DNA from: Sulfurovum sp.
Lineage (GTDB): Bacteria > Campylobacterota > Campylobacteria > Campylobacterales > Sulfurovaceae
Assembly (NCBI GenBank): GCA_027049035.1
Contig: JALTVI010000066.1
Location: forward strand, 124,001-188,000
Direction of reading: 5' to 3'
DNA length: 64,000 nt
Position 1 is the stretch's first letter. Every line of letters starts with the position of its first letter. The position numbers were made by a program, and so were the translations under genes. Under the pieces are notes generated by a model that had not been told where the DNA came from, ran no database searches, and saw only the letters and a list, made by a program, of their open reading frames with translations. Shown here piece after piece: positions 41,002 to 48,782 of this stretch.

Positions 41002-42084
41002 CTACTGCGCCAGCGGGTTGAGACCCAGCTTGTCGATGATGTAGGCAGCGGCTTTCTGCCCTCTTACGGAGTTACCGTACTTGTCAAGCGGCGGAGAAAC
41101 CACACCGATACCAAGTTTGCCCGGAACGATAGCAAGGATTCCTCCGCCAACGCCGGACTTCGCAGGTGTTCCGGTCAGGTAGAGCCAGTCACCGGCATTG
41201 TCGTAAAGGCCTGCCGTTGCCATGATGGCAAGGATCTTCGGTACATATTTGCTGTCGATCACACGTTTGCCCGTTACGGGGTTGACACCGTGGTTGGCGA
41301 AGGTCGCACCCATCACCCCAAGGTCGTGCGAAGTGATGTTGACAGAGCACTGCTTGGTATAGACCGTTGTCGCCTCGAGCGGGTCGGAGCCCATTCTACC
41401 GTACGCATCGAGCAGTTTGGATATCGCCTGGTTGCGCTTGTTGTCGTTGACCTCAGAGTGGTACACCTTTTCGTTGAAGCCCAGTTTCTTTCCAGCAAAA
41501 GCATCCATATTCTGCTTGATCTTCGCCCAGCGCTCTTTGGAGTCTTTTGCCTCTACCCATGATGTGGACTGGATTGCACCCGCATTGACAAAGGGGTTGG
41601 AAGCACTTCCGCCGTGCAGTTCGATGGCGATGATGGAGTTGAACGGCAGCCCCGTCGCATTGACACCGATTTTCTCCTGCATAAACTTCTCACCCTTCTC
41701 CTGGATCACCTTCGCGGCAGTGAAGACCTTGGAGATGGACTGAATGGAGACTTCCGCTTTGGTATCGCCTATTTCGTATATTTTACCGTCCGGTGTGACA
41801 AGCGTAATACCGAAGATCTTCGAATCGACCTCTGCAAGCGCCTTGATGTAATCGGCATTCTTGCCGCCCTGATCGTTCTTGAACTTCTCATATGCCTCTT
41901 TGAGCACCGCATTGATGCGTGCTTCGGTAAGCGCACCCTGCTTTGTCTCCACCTTCGCTGTCGGTGCCGTTACCGGACCTTTGGCCTGGGCCGGGGTCGT
42001 TCCTACCAGTACCAGCGACGCACAGATAACGGAGAGTCCCATTATCCCTTTACGCAGCAGTGTCTGTTTTTCATTCCTCATCAC
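41002..42084 (-). CDS. glsA: Periplasmic glutaminase
   Basis: This is a beta-lactamase-fold glutaminase with the SxxK motif (S116, K119 in SIQSISKV), LPFNSIIAIELHGG, NPFVNAGAI and KSGVGGGILA. It hydrolyses glutamine to glutamate and ammonia. Unlike the usual cytoplasmic GlsA, it carries an N-terminal signal peptide (hydrophobic about 13-29, PAQA cleavage), so it should act in the periplasm. It is the first gene of a probable glutaminase-porin-transporter operon. Confidence 0.93.
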   Translation of the reverse strand: MMRNEKQTLLRKGIMGLSVICASLVLVGTTPAQAKGPVTAPTAKVETKQGALTEARINAVLKEAYEKFKNDQGGKNADYIKALAEVDSKIFGITLVTPDGKIYEIGDTKAEVSIQSISKVFTAAKVIQEKGEKFMQEKIGVNATGLPFNSIIAIELHGGSASNPFVNAGAIQSTSWVEAKDSKERWAKIKQNMDAFAGKKLGFNEKVYHSEVNDNKRNQAISKLLDAYGRMGSDPLEATTVYTKQCSVNITSHDLGVMGATFANHGVNPVTGKRVIDSKYVPKILAIMATAGLYDNAGDWLYLTGTPAKSGVGGGILAIVPGKLGIGVVSPPLDKYGNSVRGQKAAAYIIDKLGLNPLAQ

Positions 42085-42198
42085 TTCTCCTTTTGTGTAG
42101 TTGTTTGAACAGTGTCAGCACCGCCGATGCATAGCCGACAAACGTCCGTTAAAAGTATTGTAGCAAAAATCTGTCCAAATACAATAAAATTTGCCAAA

Positions 42199-42708
42199 CT
42201 AATGGACAAGCTTCAAGCGCCCAAGCAGACCGGCCGTGGTCGTGTACCCCGTTTCGGTGAATTTGAGTCTGCCATTGGCGTCAAAAATGAATGTCGTCGG
42301 GAATACCGTTACCTTGAAACGCTTCGCCAACTCACCTTGCGGGTCGTTGATGACGTTAAAATGCAGGTTGTGCGCTTTGAGGTACTGTGCCACTGCGGTA
42401 TCGTCTCCGGAGTTGACAGCCACGGTCACCACATTGTACTTTTCCGATACGGCATCGATGTTTGGCGCTTCAGTGCGGCACACAGGGCACCATGCTCCCC
42501 AAAAGTGCAGCAACAGCGGTTTGCCCACTTCATACCGCCAACCATTGCCGTCAATCAATTTTGCTTCCTTTAGCGTCAACACATCACTTTCAAGCTTCGG
42601 GGCACGCAGCCAGCTTATAATATTTGAAAATATAAAAACCACCAGAAGCAGGAGTGTCGCTTCTTTGGCAACCTTTCGCACCCTGAGCCACACCTTGTTT
42701 GTATCCAT
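42199..42708 (-). CDS. Membrane-anchored TlpA/ScsD-like thioredoxin
   Basis: One N-terminal membrane helix (about 17-33) anchors a periplasmic thioredoxin domain with WGAWCPVCR (C74, C77) and the cis-Pro region TVFPTTFIFD. The WCPVC site and length match ScsD/TlpA-type disulfide reductases, which keep periplasmic thiols reduced. A DsbD-like reductant is not in the window. It lies two bases downstream of the kinase-family gene. Confidence 0.88.
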   Translation of the reverse strand: MDTNKVWLRVRKVAKEATLLLLVVFIFSNIISWLRAPKLESDVLTLKEAKLIDGNGWRYEVGKPLLLHFWGAWCPVCRTEAPNIDAVSEKYNVVTVAVNSGDDTAVAQYLKAHNLHFNVINDPQGELAKRFKVTVFPTTFIFDANGRLKFTETGYTTTAGLLGRLKLVH

Positions 42709-42710
42709 TG

Positions 42711-43562
42711 CTACACCTTCAATGTATCAAGACAGTTCATCGTTCCAGCAAGATAGCTCTCACCGTAAATAGCCATATGAACTAGATAGTAATAGAGCTG
42801 ATAGAGCGGCACCCTGGTCTCATAAAAATCCCCACTCAGCGGATGTACCTGTGTGTACACTTCCCAGAAACGCTCCCCAAAAGTGTTGAACATCGCAATA
42901 AATGCCAACTCCACCTCCCTGTCGGCAAAATAGAGTGCAGGGTCGATCAGCACGGCACCCTTCATATTAAATAGTATGTTGCCGCTCCACAAGTCTCCGT
43001 GTATCAGAGAGGGGACGATCTTTCGCATGTCAATGCGCGTATAGAGCCTGCTGCAAAGTACTTCGATGCGCTCCATCTCCCGCTTTGGCAGCGCCCCGCT
43101 CTCATAACAGCGCTGCGCCATCGGCATGAGCCGCATCTGTGCCCAAAAGAGTGCCCAGTGGTACTGTGTCTGCTCGTTTCTCTGCTCGAAAGGGCCTATG
43201 GTCGTATCGTACCAGTAGCCGTACATATGCGCATCGTTGCCTACACTGTGCAGCTTCGCAAGCGTTTGGGCAGCCATCTCCTCCTGAAGCGTAACACTCA
43301 CCCTCTCCTCTTCAATATACTCCATAAGAAGATGGGTTCTGGAAACATCAAAAACCTGCGGGGAAGCAATGTCATATTTTTTAATATCCTCAAGCATATT
43401 CGCTTCTGTTGCAAGCCTGTCGGAGGGTTCGGAGGTTTTAAGAAGATATCGCCCTGTATGGGTCTCAAGGCGGTAGATGGGACCTATCTGTCCTTGTGTA
43501 AGAAAAGCTGCCCGTTGCACATCTTCATTCAAGATATCGGAAAAATAGGCTGTATCAACCAT
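42711..43562 (-). CDS. Fructosamine-kinase family protein
   Basis: The protein has a protein-kinase-like fold with the catalytic loop HGDLWSGNILF and a DPALYFADREVELAF Mg-binding segment, as in fructosamine-3-kinases that repair glycated amines. The start at 43562 (MVDTAYFSDILN) is set by AAGGTG upstream. The frame stays open to 43703 through a 7-bp repeat array that encodes GYWLLVI repeats, which is clearly not part of the family. Changes in repeat number would alter the leader region. Confidence 0.88.
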   Translation of the reverse strand: MVDTAYFSDILNEDVQRAAFLTQGQIGPIYRLETHTGRYLLKTSEPSDRLATEANMLEDIKKYDIASPQVFDVSRTHLLMEYIEEERVSVTLQEEMAAQTLAKLHSVGNDAHMYGYWYDTTIGPFEQRNEQTQYHWALFWAQMRLMPMAQRCYESGALPKREMERIEVLCSRLYTRIDMRKIVPSLIHGDLWSGNILFNMKGAVLIDPALYFADREVELAFIAMFNTFGERFWEVYTQVHPLSGDFYETRVPLYQLYYYLVHMAIYGESYLAGTMNCLDTLKV

Positions 43563-43615
43563 TTGCAGTACACCTTTTTCTTTACTGTTTATATGATCCG
43601 GAAATTCACCACGCG

Positions 43616-43676
43616 CCAATAACCAATAACCAATAACCAATAACCAATAACCAATAACCAATAACCAATAACCAAT
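43616..43676. repeat. Heptamer array (CCAATAA)x8
   Basis: Eight perfect tandem copies of CCAATAA plus a partial CCAAT lie 54-114 bases upstream of the fructosamine-kinase start (the reverse reading is TTGGTTA). The copies are identical, which suggests recent or continuing slippage. A palindromic repeat follows on the right. Confidence 0.95.
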
Positions 43677-43678
43677 GA

Positions 43679-43713
43679 AATCAAGATCCCGCATCAAGTG
43701 CAAGATGACAAAA
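43679..43713. repeat. Dispersed palindromic element (half-decayed copy)
   Basis: ATCAAGATCCCGCATCAAG begins a sequence nearly identical to those at 50220 and 63118. Here the right arm has drifted (TGCAAGATGAC), so the stem is weakened. Confidence 0.7.
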
Positions 43714-43718
43714 ACATT

Positions 43719-43739
43719 ACTCCCTACTCCCTGCTACCT
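43719..43739. repeat. Heptamer array (ACTCCCT)x2 plus variant
   Basis: ACTCCCT, ACTCCCT and GCTACCT are in tandem, starting six bases after the stop of the ribbon-helix-helix gene on the minus strand. Confidence 0.7.
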
Positions 43740-43744
43740 ATACA

Positions 43745-43963
43745 TTACCCTATATCAAGCCCATCCCAAAACTCATCATAATCAAGATTGGTCATCGACG
43801 CATCCTCTTCGATGCCCTTTTCAATGAGTTTCTGCTGCTCCTCTTCAAAGTAGCGCTGCAGCGCCTCTTCAAGCATCGTGTTGATATCCTTGTTCAACAG
43901 TTCGGAAAATGCCTGCAGGTTGTCGACTGTGTCAGGTTTGAGTTCAATAGTAAAATTATCCAT
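43745..43963 (-). CDS. Orphan ribbon-helix-helix antitoxin-like protein
   Basis: The protein has a short N-terminal strand (FTIELKPDTVDNL), then two helices (AFSELLNKDINTMLEEALQR) in the RHH pattern and an acidic tail ending DEFWDGLDIG that could bind a toxin. It is 72 residues, the size of CopG/VapB antitoxins. No toxin gene adjoins it; moxR ends directly upstream with no gap. It may be a remnant of a toxin-antitoxin pair or a regulator of moxR. Confidence 0.6.
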   Translation of the reverse strand: MDNFTIELKPDTVDNLQAFSELLNKDINTMLEEALQRYFEEEQQKLIEKGIEEDASMTNLDYDEFWDGLDIG

Positions 43964-44977
43964 TTATGCCCTCGCTCTGTTGATCATCTTTTCACGCTCG
44001 CTCGGCTCGTATCCTTTAGGAAGAGGCACCTGCTCCAGTATGATGTCGACGACATCGTCTATGGTACGTCCATTGAGCTCTGCATGTTCGCTGATGATCA
44101 TCCGGTGACGGAAGACATCATGTACCATCTCCTGAATATCCTCGATCTGCACCTGCGCTCTTCCCTTGAGCCAGGCATACGCCTGTGCACACTTCTGCAG
44201 CGCGATAGAGCCTCGCGGACTTACCCCAACGTTTATCATGACACCAAGCTGCTTGCTGTAGCGCAGTGGATATCGGGTGGCAAAAACAAGCTCCACAAGA
44301 TAGTGCCCAAGCGCATCGTCAATGGTCACCTTCGCAACCTCTTTCTGCGCTTCGAAGATCATCTCCTGGGGCAGACGCTTTTCAATCTGCTTTGGCGTAT
44401 AGCGTTCCTCCTGAAGCAGTTTGAGCATCTTGAACTCCGACTCCATATCGACATAGCCGATCTCCACATGCATCAGAAAACGGTCTTTCTGAGCCTCCGA
44501 TAGCGGATAGGTACCCTGCTGCTCGATGGGGTTCTGTGTCGCAAGCACAATGAAGAGCTGGGGCAGCTTGATGGTCCGCCCCGCTACAGTCACCTGCTTC
44601 TCCTCCATCGCTTCAAGCATCGCTGACTGCACTTTCGCAGGGGCGCGGTTGATCTCGTCTGCCAATATGATATTTCCAAATATGGGACCTTTATGAAACT
44701 GAAAGACCCGCTTGCCATCCTCTTCGTAGAGCCGCTCCTCCCCGATAATATCGGTAGGAGAGAGGTCCGGCGTGAACTGGATACGGGAAAACTTCGCTTC
44801 GATGTTGTCCGCCATCGAACGGACGATACGTGTTTTCGCAAGCCCGGGCAGTCCCTCAACCAGCAGGTTGCCGTCTGCCAGAAGCCCGATGATAAAACGC
44901 TCGACAATATGCTCCTGCCCGATCACCGTTTCGTTCATATGCCGCTGCAGCAGTAAAATGCTCTCTCTTGCCGTCAT
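43964..44977 (-). CDS. MoxR family AAA+ ATPase
   Basis: Walker A is EGLPGLAKTR (41-50), Walker B NIILADEINRAP, sensor 1 VLATQNPIEQQGTYPL and the arginine-finger region SEAQKDRF; the lid domain has GVSPRGSIALQKCAQAYAWLKGR. This is a MoxR chaperone-like ATPase, which usually acts with DUF58 and von Willebrand factor A proteins. No such genes follow; the next gene is the RHH protein. It is divergent from the thioredoxin gene. Confidence 0.92.
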   Translation of the reverse strand: MTARESILLLQRHMNETVIGQEHIVERFIIGLLADGNLLVEGLPGLAKTRIVRSMADNIEAKFSRIQFTPDLSPTDIIGEERLYEEDGKRVFQFHKGPIFGNIILADEINRAPAKVQSAMLEAMEEKQVTVAGRTIKLPQLFIVLATQNPIEQQGTYPLSEAQKDRFLMHVEIGYVDMESEFKMLKLLQEERYTPKQIEKRLPQEMIFEAQKEVAKVTIDDALGHYLVELVFATRYPLRYSKQLGVMINVGVSPRGSIALQKCAQAYAWLKGRAQVQIEDIQEMVHDVFRHRMIISEHAELNGRTIDDVVDIILEQVPLPKGYEPSEREKMINRARA

Positions 44978-45022
44978 ACGCTACCCCTCTTTCTTATTTG
45001 AAATATTGTAACATACTTTACT

Positions 45023-45376
45023 ATGGAATTGACAGACAAAAATTACGAAACAATCATCAAGAACAACGACAAGCCCGTTCTTGTCGACTTCTACTCCCCT
45101 ACCTGCGGGCCATGCCAAATGCTGCGCCAGCTTATAGATGAGAGGCTTGCCGCATACGCTGAAGAGAACGGTGTAGTGGTCGCAACCTGCGACATCAGCA
45201 AAAACAGTAAACTGGCAGATGCTTTCAAAGTACGCTCGGTACCTTTCACCATCGCTGTGATGCCTGACGGAAAGCTCAAATACCCGGAAATCGGGCTCAA
45301 GAATGAAACCTACTACTTCGAACTTATCGACAAACTGGCAGGGAAAGGATCGTTCTTCAGCCGACTCTTTACATAA
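45023..45376 (+). CDS. Thioredoxin
   Basis: This is a 117-residue thioredoxin with active site YSPTCGPCQML (C28, C31) and cis-Pro segment VRSVPFTIAVM. There is no signal peptide, so it is cytoplasmic. It lacks the usual WCGPC Trp (Thr27 instead) and has a short C-terminal extension (GKGSFFSRLFT). It is a single gene divergent from moxR. It may be a secondary thioredoxin and not the main TrxA. Confidence 0.88.
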   Translation: MELTDKNYETIIKNNDKPVLVDFYSPTCGPCQMLRQLIDERLAAYAEENGVVVATCDISKNSKLADAFKVRSVPFTIAVMPDGKLKYPEIGLKNETYYFELIDKLAGKGSFFSRLFT

Positions 45377-45433
45377 AGAGCTGAGTCTATCTCTTATTCT
45401 CGGGGCGCTGACCGGCATATCAGTCCAGTTTAC

Positions 45434-45889
45434 CTACAGCTTTTCAAACATTTCATCAACCAAATCTTGGGAAATTCTATATCCGCGCGAGCGTGCATCC
45501 TCCAGGAATGCCTTGGCTTCCTCTGAAGTAAGATACGACTTTTTGATATTCAGATATACCACACCCAGTAGCCCCAGTATGTCAATCCCCTCCTGCAAGG
45601 CTATCTTTCGTCCTTTTTTCTCATCGATGATAAGCGGCATCTCCAACTCCAGTGCCAATACTATCGCTTCACTCTCTCCGGTATCAAGCAGCATCATAAG
45701 CGTATCGAGTTTATCACAGGGCTGCACCTCTTTTACTTTCATAAACTCGGGCAGAGTGATCTCTTGTTTGACCGATATCTCATCATACACCGCTTTAGGG
45801 ATGATCACTTCCGAAAAGAGGTTTGACAGCAGTTCCAGCCGCTCCAGATCGAAAAGAATAATCAGTGTAGTACTGTCACTGATAATCAT
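45434..45889 (-). CDS. DUF3368 PIN-like toxin
   Basis: A PIN-like fold is seen: MIISDSTTLIILFDLERLELL at the N-terminus with Asp5, GESEAIVLALELEMPLIIDEKKGRKIA with further acidic residues in the middle, and GLLGVVYLNIKKSYLT. This is the DUF3368 pattern, which typically pairs with UPF0175 antitoxins. Its ATG overlaps the antitoxin stop by four bases (45886-45889). RNase activity is inferred from the family. Confidence 0.82.
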   Translation of the reverse strand: MIISDSTTLIILFDLERLELLSNLFSEVIIPKAVYDEISVKQEITLPEFMKVKEVQPCDKLDTLMMLLDTGESEAIVLALELEMPLIIDEKKGRKIALQEGIDILGLLGVVYLNIKKSYLTSEEAKAFLEDARSRGYRISQDLVDEMFEKL

Positions 45890-46209
45890 AAAAAGTGCTC
45901 CACACCCTTCATGTCATCTTCGAAATCGTACGCTACAACATCTATGCCCATCGCAGAGAGCAGTTTCATCACTTGCTCTTTGGGTATCTCCAGTGCCTGT
46001 GCTACCTGACCAAGACTCAAGAGCCCTTTTTGGTAGGCATCTATCATCAAAGAGGTCTTAAGCCCTTCAGTAATGATACTGTCATGAAAGGAGAGTGCCA
46101 GCCCTATGGGTTTGGAGCGCTTGGTAATCATGGCATATTCATCCGCTTCAAGAGAACGTGTCAATATAGCGGGATTGACCTGCAGATCTTTGATACCTAT
46201 GGTTTTCAT
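45886..46209 (-). CDS. UPF0175 family antitoxin
   Basis: The protein starts at 46209 (MKTIGIKDLQVNPAILTRSL, a Phd-like beginning) and continues with the helical UPF0175 segment (DAYQKGLLSLGQVAQALEIPKEQVMKLL), ending EHFL. An AAAGGT site precedes the start; the frame runs on to 46260 without support. It is expected to neutralise the DUF3368 toxin and repress its own promoter. Confidence 0.82.
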   Translation of the reverse strand: MKTIGIKDLQVNPAILTRSLEADEYAMITKRSKPIGLALSFHDSIITEGLKTSLMIDAYQKGLLSLGQVAQALEIPKEQVMKLLSAMGIDVVAYDFEDDMKGVEHFL

Positions 46210-46239
46210 GCAATTACCTTTATACTTACTTTTGATAGT

Positions 46240-46245
46240 ATTATA
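46240..46245 (-). promoter_or_regulatory. -10 element of the UPF0175/DUF3368 operon
   Basis: TATAATACTAT on the minus strand lies 30 bases before the antitoxin start. The same 11 bases occur before ccdA (about 48744-48754). Confidence 0.6.
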
Positions 46246-46300
46246 GCATAAAATTAGCATTTAGCTATGCAATGAGTATCACAACACTCAACGCTCAGCG

Positions 46301-48172
46301 CTATCTCCCAAAGAGATAGATCAGGTCAGGGAAAAGTACGATGATCAGCAGTGCAACCATCTGAAGCGCAATAAAGGGAATGACCCCTCTATAGATGGCA
46401 CCGGTGGTTACCTTGTCACCCGCTGCTCCTTTGAGGTAGAAGAGTGCGAAGCCAAAAGGCGGTGTGAGGAAGCTTGCCTGCAGGTTCATCGCAATGAGTA
46501 TGGCAAACCATACCGGGTCGATACCAAAGCTGGCAACAATGGGCACGAGAATAGGTACGACCACAAAGGCGATCTCGATAAAGTCAATGAAGAAGCCCAG
46601 CAGAAAGATCACCGCCATGGCAATCAGGATGAACATCCACTTGTCGCCGATCTCTCCGGTAAAGAAGTGCAGCGCCATCTCTCCACCGCCAAGTTCGTTA
46701 AATACCAGTGAAAAGGCGGTTGCCCCAATGAGGATCATAAAGATCATCGCTGTAAGCTTTACCGTCTCCACCGCCGCGTAACGCAGCAGCTCGAAGTTCA
46801 TTACCCTGTTATAGGTTGCCAGTGCCATACCGCCAAGCACACCGATGGCCGCCGATTCCGTAGGGGAAGCGATGCCCGCGAAGATGGATCCCAGCACCGC
46901 ACCAATAAGCAGCAGCGGCGGCACGATGGCTTTGAGTGCCTCTTTGAGTACGACAGGATAAGGATCATCAGAGACGATGGCAGGTGCGGCGTCACGCTTC
47001 AGCCATGCGAAACCAAGGATATAGAGAATATAGAGCAATATAAGCAGCAGACCCGGTACTACCGCTGCCTTGAAGAGATCACCCACACTCAAGTGCATCT
47101 GGTCTCCCAGAACGATAAGCACAATGGAGGGAGGGATGAGCTGCCCCAGCGTACCGCTTGCAGCGATCGATCCGCTGGCAAGAGATGAGGAGTACCCCTG
47201 CTTGAGCATCAGCGGCAGTGCGATAAGGCTCATCATCACCACTGAAGCACCTACAATCCCCGTACTTGCCGCCAGAATGGCACCTACCAGCACCACGGAG
47301 ACCGCAAGGCCGCCCCGCACCGGTCCAAAAAGTTTGCCCATCGAATGCAGCAGCGCTTCGGCCATTTTCGACTTCTCAAGGATCAGTCCCATGAAGATAA
47401 AGAGTGGCACCGCCATCAGAGTTACATTGCCCATAATGCCGTAGGTACGGTAGGGCAGCATCTCCAGCACATGCAGCCCCACCTCATCGGAGATGAGCGC
47501 AAAGAAGAGTGCCACACCGCCAAAGACGAACGCCACCTGAAAACCGCCAAGCAGCAAAAAGAGTGCCAGCGCAAACATCAAAAAGACAGGGTCTACCCAG
47601 AATGCCATACGGTTAAACCACGCGGCATAAACCAGACCGCCAAGCAGTGCGACGACACCAAGCACGCGCCAGAGCACTCCCCTGTTCTCAAGCTGATGAT
47701 AGGCTTTGAGCACTTCACTGAGAGCCTGCACCATCAAGAGCACAAACGAAAGCACCAGCATCCCCTTTATGAACCAGCGCGCACCAAGTCCGCCCGGATC
47801 GGGTGAGACCTCATGCTGCAGGTAGCTCTGAAGCGCCATATCGTAGGCATCTACAGTAAAAAGCGCGGCAAAGGGCAGCAGCAACAGCAGCATAGAGAGA
47901 ATCTGTACGACCATCTTCGTATCGTTCGAATAGTGCTCGAAAAAAATATCTACCCGTACATGTTTGCCGTGTTTGAGCGCATAACTGAGCCCCAGCAGAA
48001 AGACCATGTCGTACAGATGCCACTCCACCTCCTGCAGGGCAATCGACCCCGCAGAGAAGAGGTAGCGCATCATCGCATCGTAGGCGACAAGCAAAGAGAG
48101 TGCGACAACCAGTACCGCAGCAAGGAGCCCTGCGTATTTGCTGACACGGTCAAGATAGTAGGAGAGCTGCAT
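46301..48172 (-). CDS. dctQM: Fused TRAP transporter permease (DctQ-DctM)
   Basis: Residues about 1-170 form the small DctQ subunit (four helices; DAMMRYLFSAGSIALQEVEWH). The rest is the large DctM subunit with about 12 helices (GIVGASVVMMSLIALPLMLKQGYSSSLASGSIAASGTLG, cited by position near 305-345). TRAP permeases use a periplasmic binding protein and a sodium gradient to import organic acids. No binding-protein gene (dctP) is near. The ATG follows the ccdB stop directly (TAA then ATG) with AGGA upstream. Confidence 0.92.
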   Translation of the reverse strand: MQLSYYLDRVSKYAGLLAAVLVVALSLLVAYDAMMRYLFSAGSIALQEVEWHLYDMVFLLGLSYALKHGKHVRVDIFFEHYSNDTKMVVQILSMLLLLLPFAALFTVDAYDMALQSYLQHEVSPDPGGLGARWFIKGMLVLSFVLLMVQALSEVLKAYHQLENRGVLWRVLGVVALLGGLVYAAWFNRMAFWVDPVFLMFALALFLLLGGFQVAFVFGGVALFFALISDEVGLHVLEMLPYRTYGIMGNVTLMAVPLFIFMGLILEKSKMAEALLHSMGKLFGPVRGGLAVSVVLVGAILAASTGIVGASVVMMSLIALPLMLKQGYSSSLASGSIAASGTLGQLIPPSIVLIVLGDQMHLSVGDLFKAAVVPGLLLILLYILYILGFAWLKRDAAPAIVSDDPYPVVLKEALKAIVPPLLLIGAVLGSIFAGIASPTESAAIGVLGGMALATYNRVMNFELLRYAAVETVKLTAMIFMILIGATAFSLVFNELGGGEMALHFFTGEIGDKWMFILIAMAVIFLLGFFIDFIEIAFVVVPILVPIVASFGIDPVWFAILIAMNLQASFLTPPFGFALFYLKGAAGDKVTTGAIYRGVIPFIALQMVALLIIVLFPDLIYLFGR

Positions 48173-48478
48173 TTAAAATCCTGTTATGAGAAAATCGACG
48201 GCATTGATGAACTCACCGGAACGATGAGAGAGGTTGCACACCTCTTTGCCCACCATACTGCGGTACATCGTTAACATTTCCGGCGTATAGGCAAGAAAAA
48301 TACTCTTTTCAATCACTATTTCCGGGGTTAGTTTGGGAATAGGCTTGCGTTTTCTTACAAGCGGAATCACCAACATACTTTCAAAACGGTTGTGTATAGG
48401 GTGTTGTATATTGAGTAAATAAGGATAGACTCTTCTACTCTCCTCATGGAGGTTTTCATACACTGAAAACTGCTGCAC
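48173..48478 (-). CDS. ccdB: CcdB-type toxin
   Basis: The protein matches CcdB: QQFSVYENLHEESRRVYPYLLNIQ at the start (20 of these are diagnostic), LVIPLVRKRKPIPKLTPEI in the middle, and a C-terminal GEFINAVDFLITGF. CcdB poisons DNA gyrase. It starts at GTG 48478, one base after the ccdA stop, with the ribosome site inside ccdA. The last residues end in GF instead of the F plasmid WGI, so gyrase poisoning should be treated as inferred. Confidence 0.85.
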   Translation of the reverse strand: MQQFSVYENLHEESRRVYPYLLNIQHPIHNRFESMLVIPLVRKRKPIPKLTPEIVIEKSIFLAYTPEMLTMYRSMVGKEVCNLSHRSGEFINAVDFLITGF

Positions 48479-48479
48479 C

Positions 48480-48722
48480 CTACTTCCTTATACGCATTGC
48501 AAGGGTTCCATTTTTACGAATGTACTCGTTGTACTCCTCTACCGCATCCCGGGTTTCCTCAAGCCACTGCTTCTCCTTCTCTTTTCGGATCAGCGCTTCA
48601 AGACTCGCTTCAAGTGTTGCAGAGAGGTTGATACCGTACGCTTTTGCCTGTCTTAAAAGATCGCTATTAATAGAGAGATTGGTTGCTTTTTTGGGTGCAT
48701 CGATACTGTATACATGACTCAT
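48480..48722 (-). CDS. ccdA: CcdA-type antitoxin
   Basis: The protein is 80 residues with an N-terminal RHH DNA-binding domain (KKATNLSINSDLLRQAKAYG) and a C-terminal toxin-binding helix (EETRDAVEEYNEYIRKNG), the CcdA layout. It starts at ATG 48722 after AAGGAG. It presumably binds CcdB and represses the operon promoter just upstream (TATAATACTAT). Confidence 0.87.
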   Translation of the reverse strand: MSHVYSIDAPKKATNLSINSDLLRQAKAYGINLSATLEASLEALIRKEKEKQWLEETRDAVEEYNEYIRKNGTLAMRIRK

Positions 48723-48748
48723 GCGTACTCCTTATGCGTATTCATAGT

Positions 48749-48754
48749 ATTATA
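48749..48754 (-). promoter_or_regulatory. -10 element of ccdAB
   Basis: TATAAT on the minus strand lies 27 bases before the ccdA start, in the context TATAATACTATG. Confidence 0.55.
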
Positions 48755-48782
48755 ACCTATCTTCTCCCAGATTGCAATGCCG

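Noticed and set aside
43616-43676. CRISPR-like array
   Set aside because: The units are 7 bases and adjoin without spacers; no cas genes are near. The same holds for the other heptamer arrays.
43563-43703. N-terminal extension of the fructosamine kinase (GYWLLVI repeats)
   Set aside because: It is encoded by the CCAATAA array and lies upstream of a good ribosome site and start at 43562; it is not part of the family.
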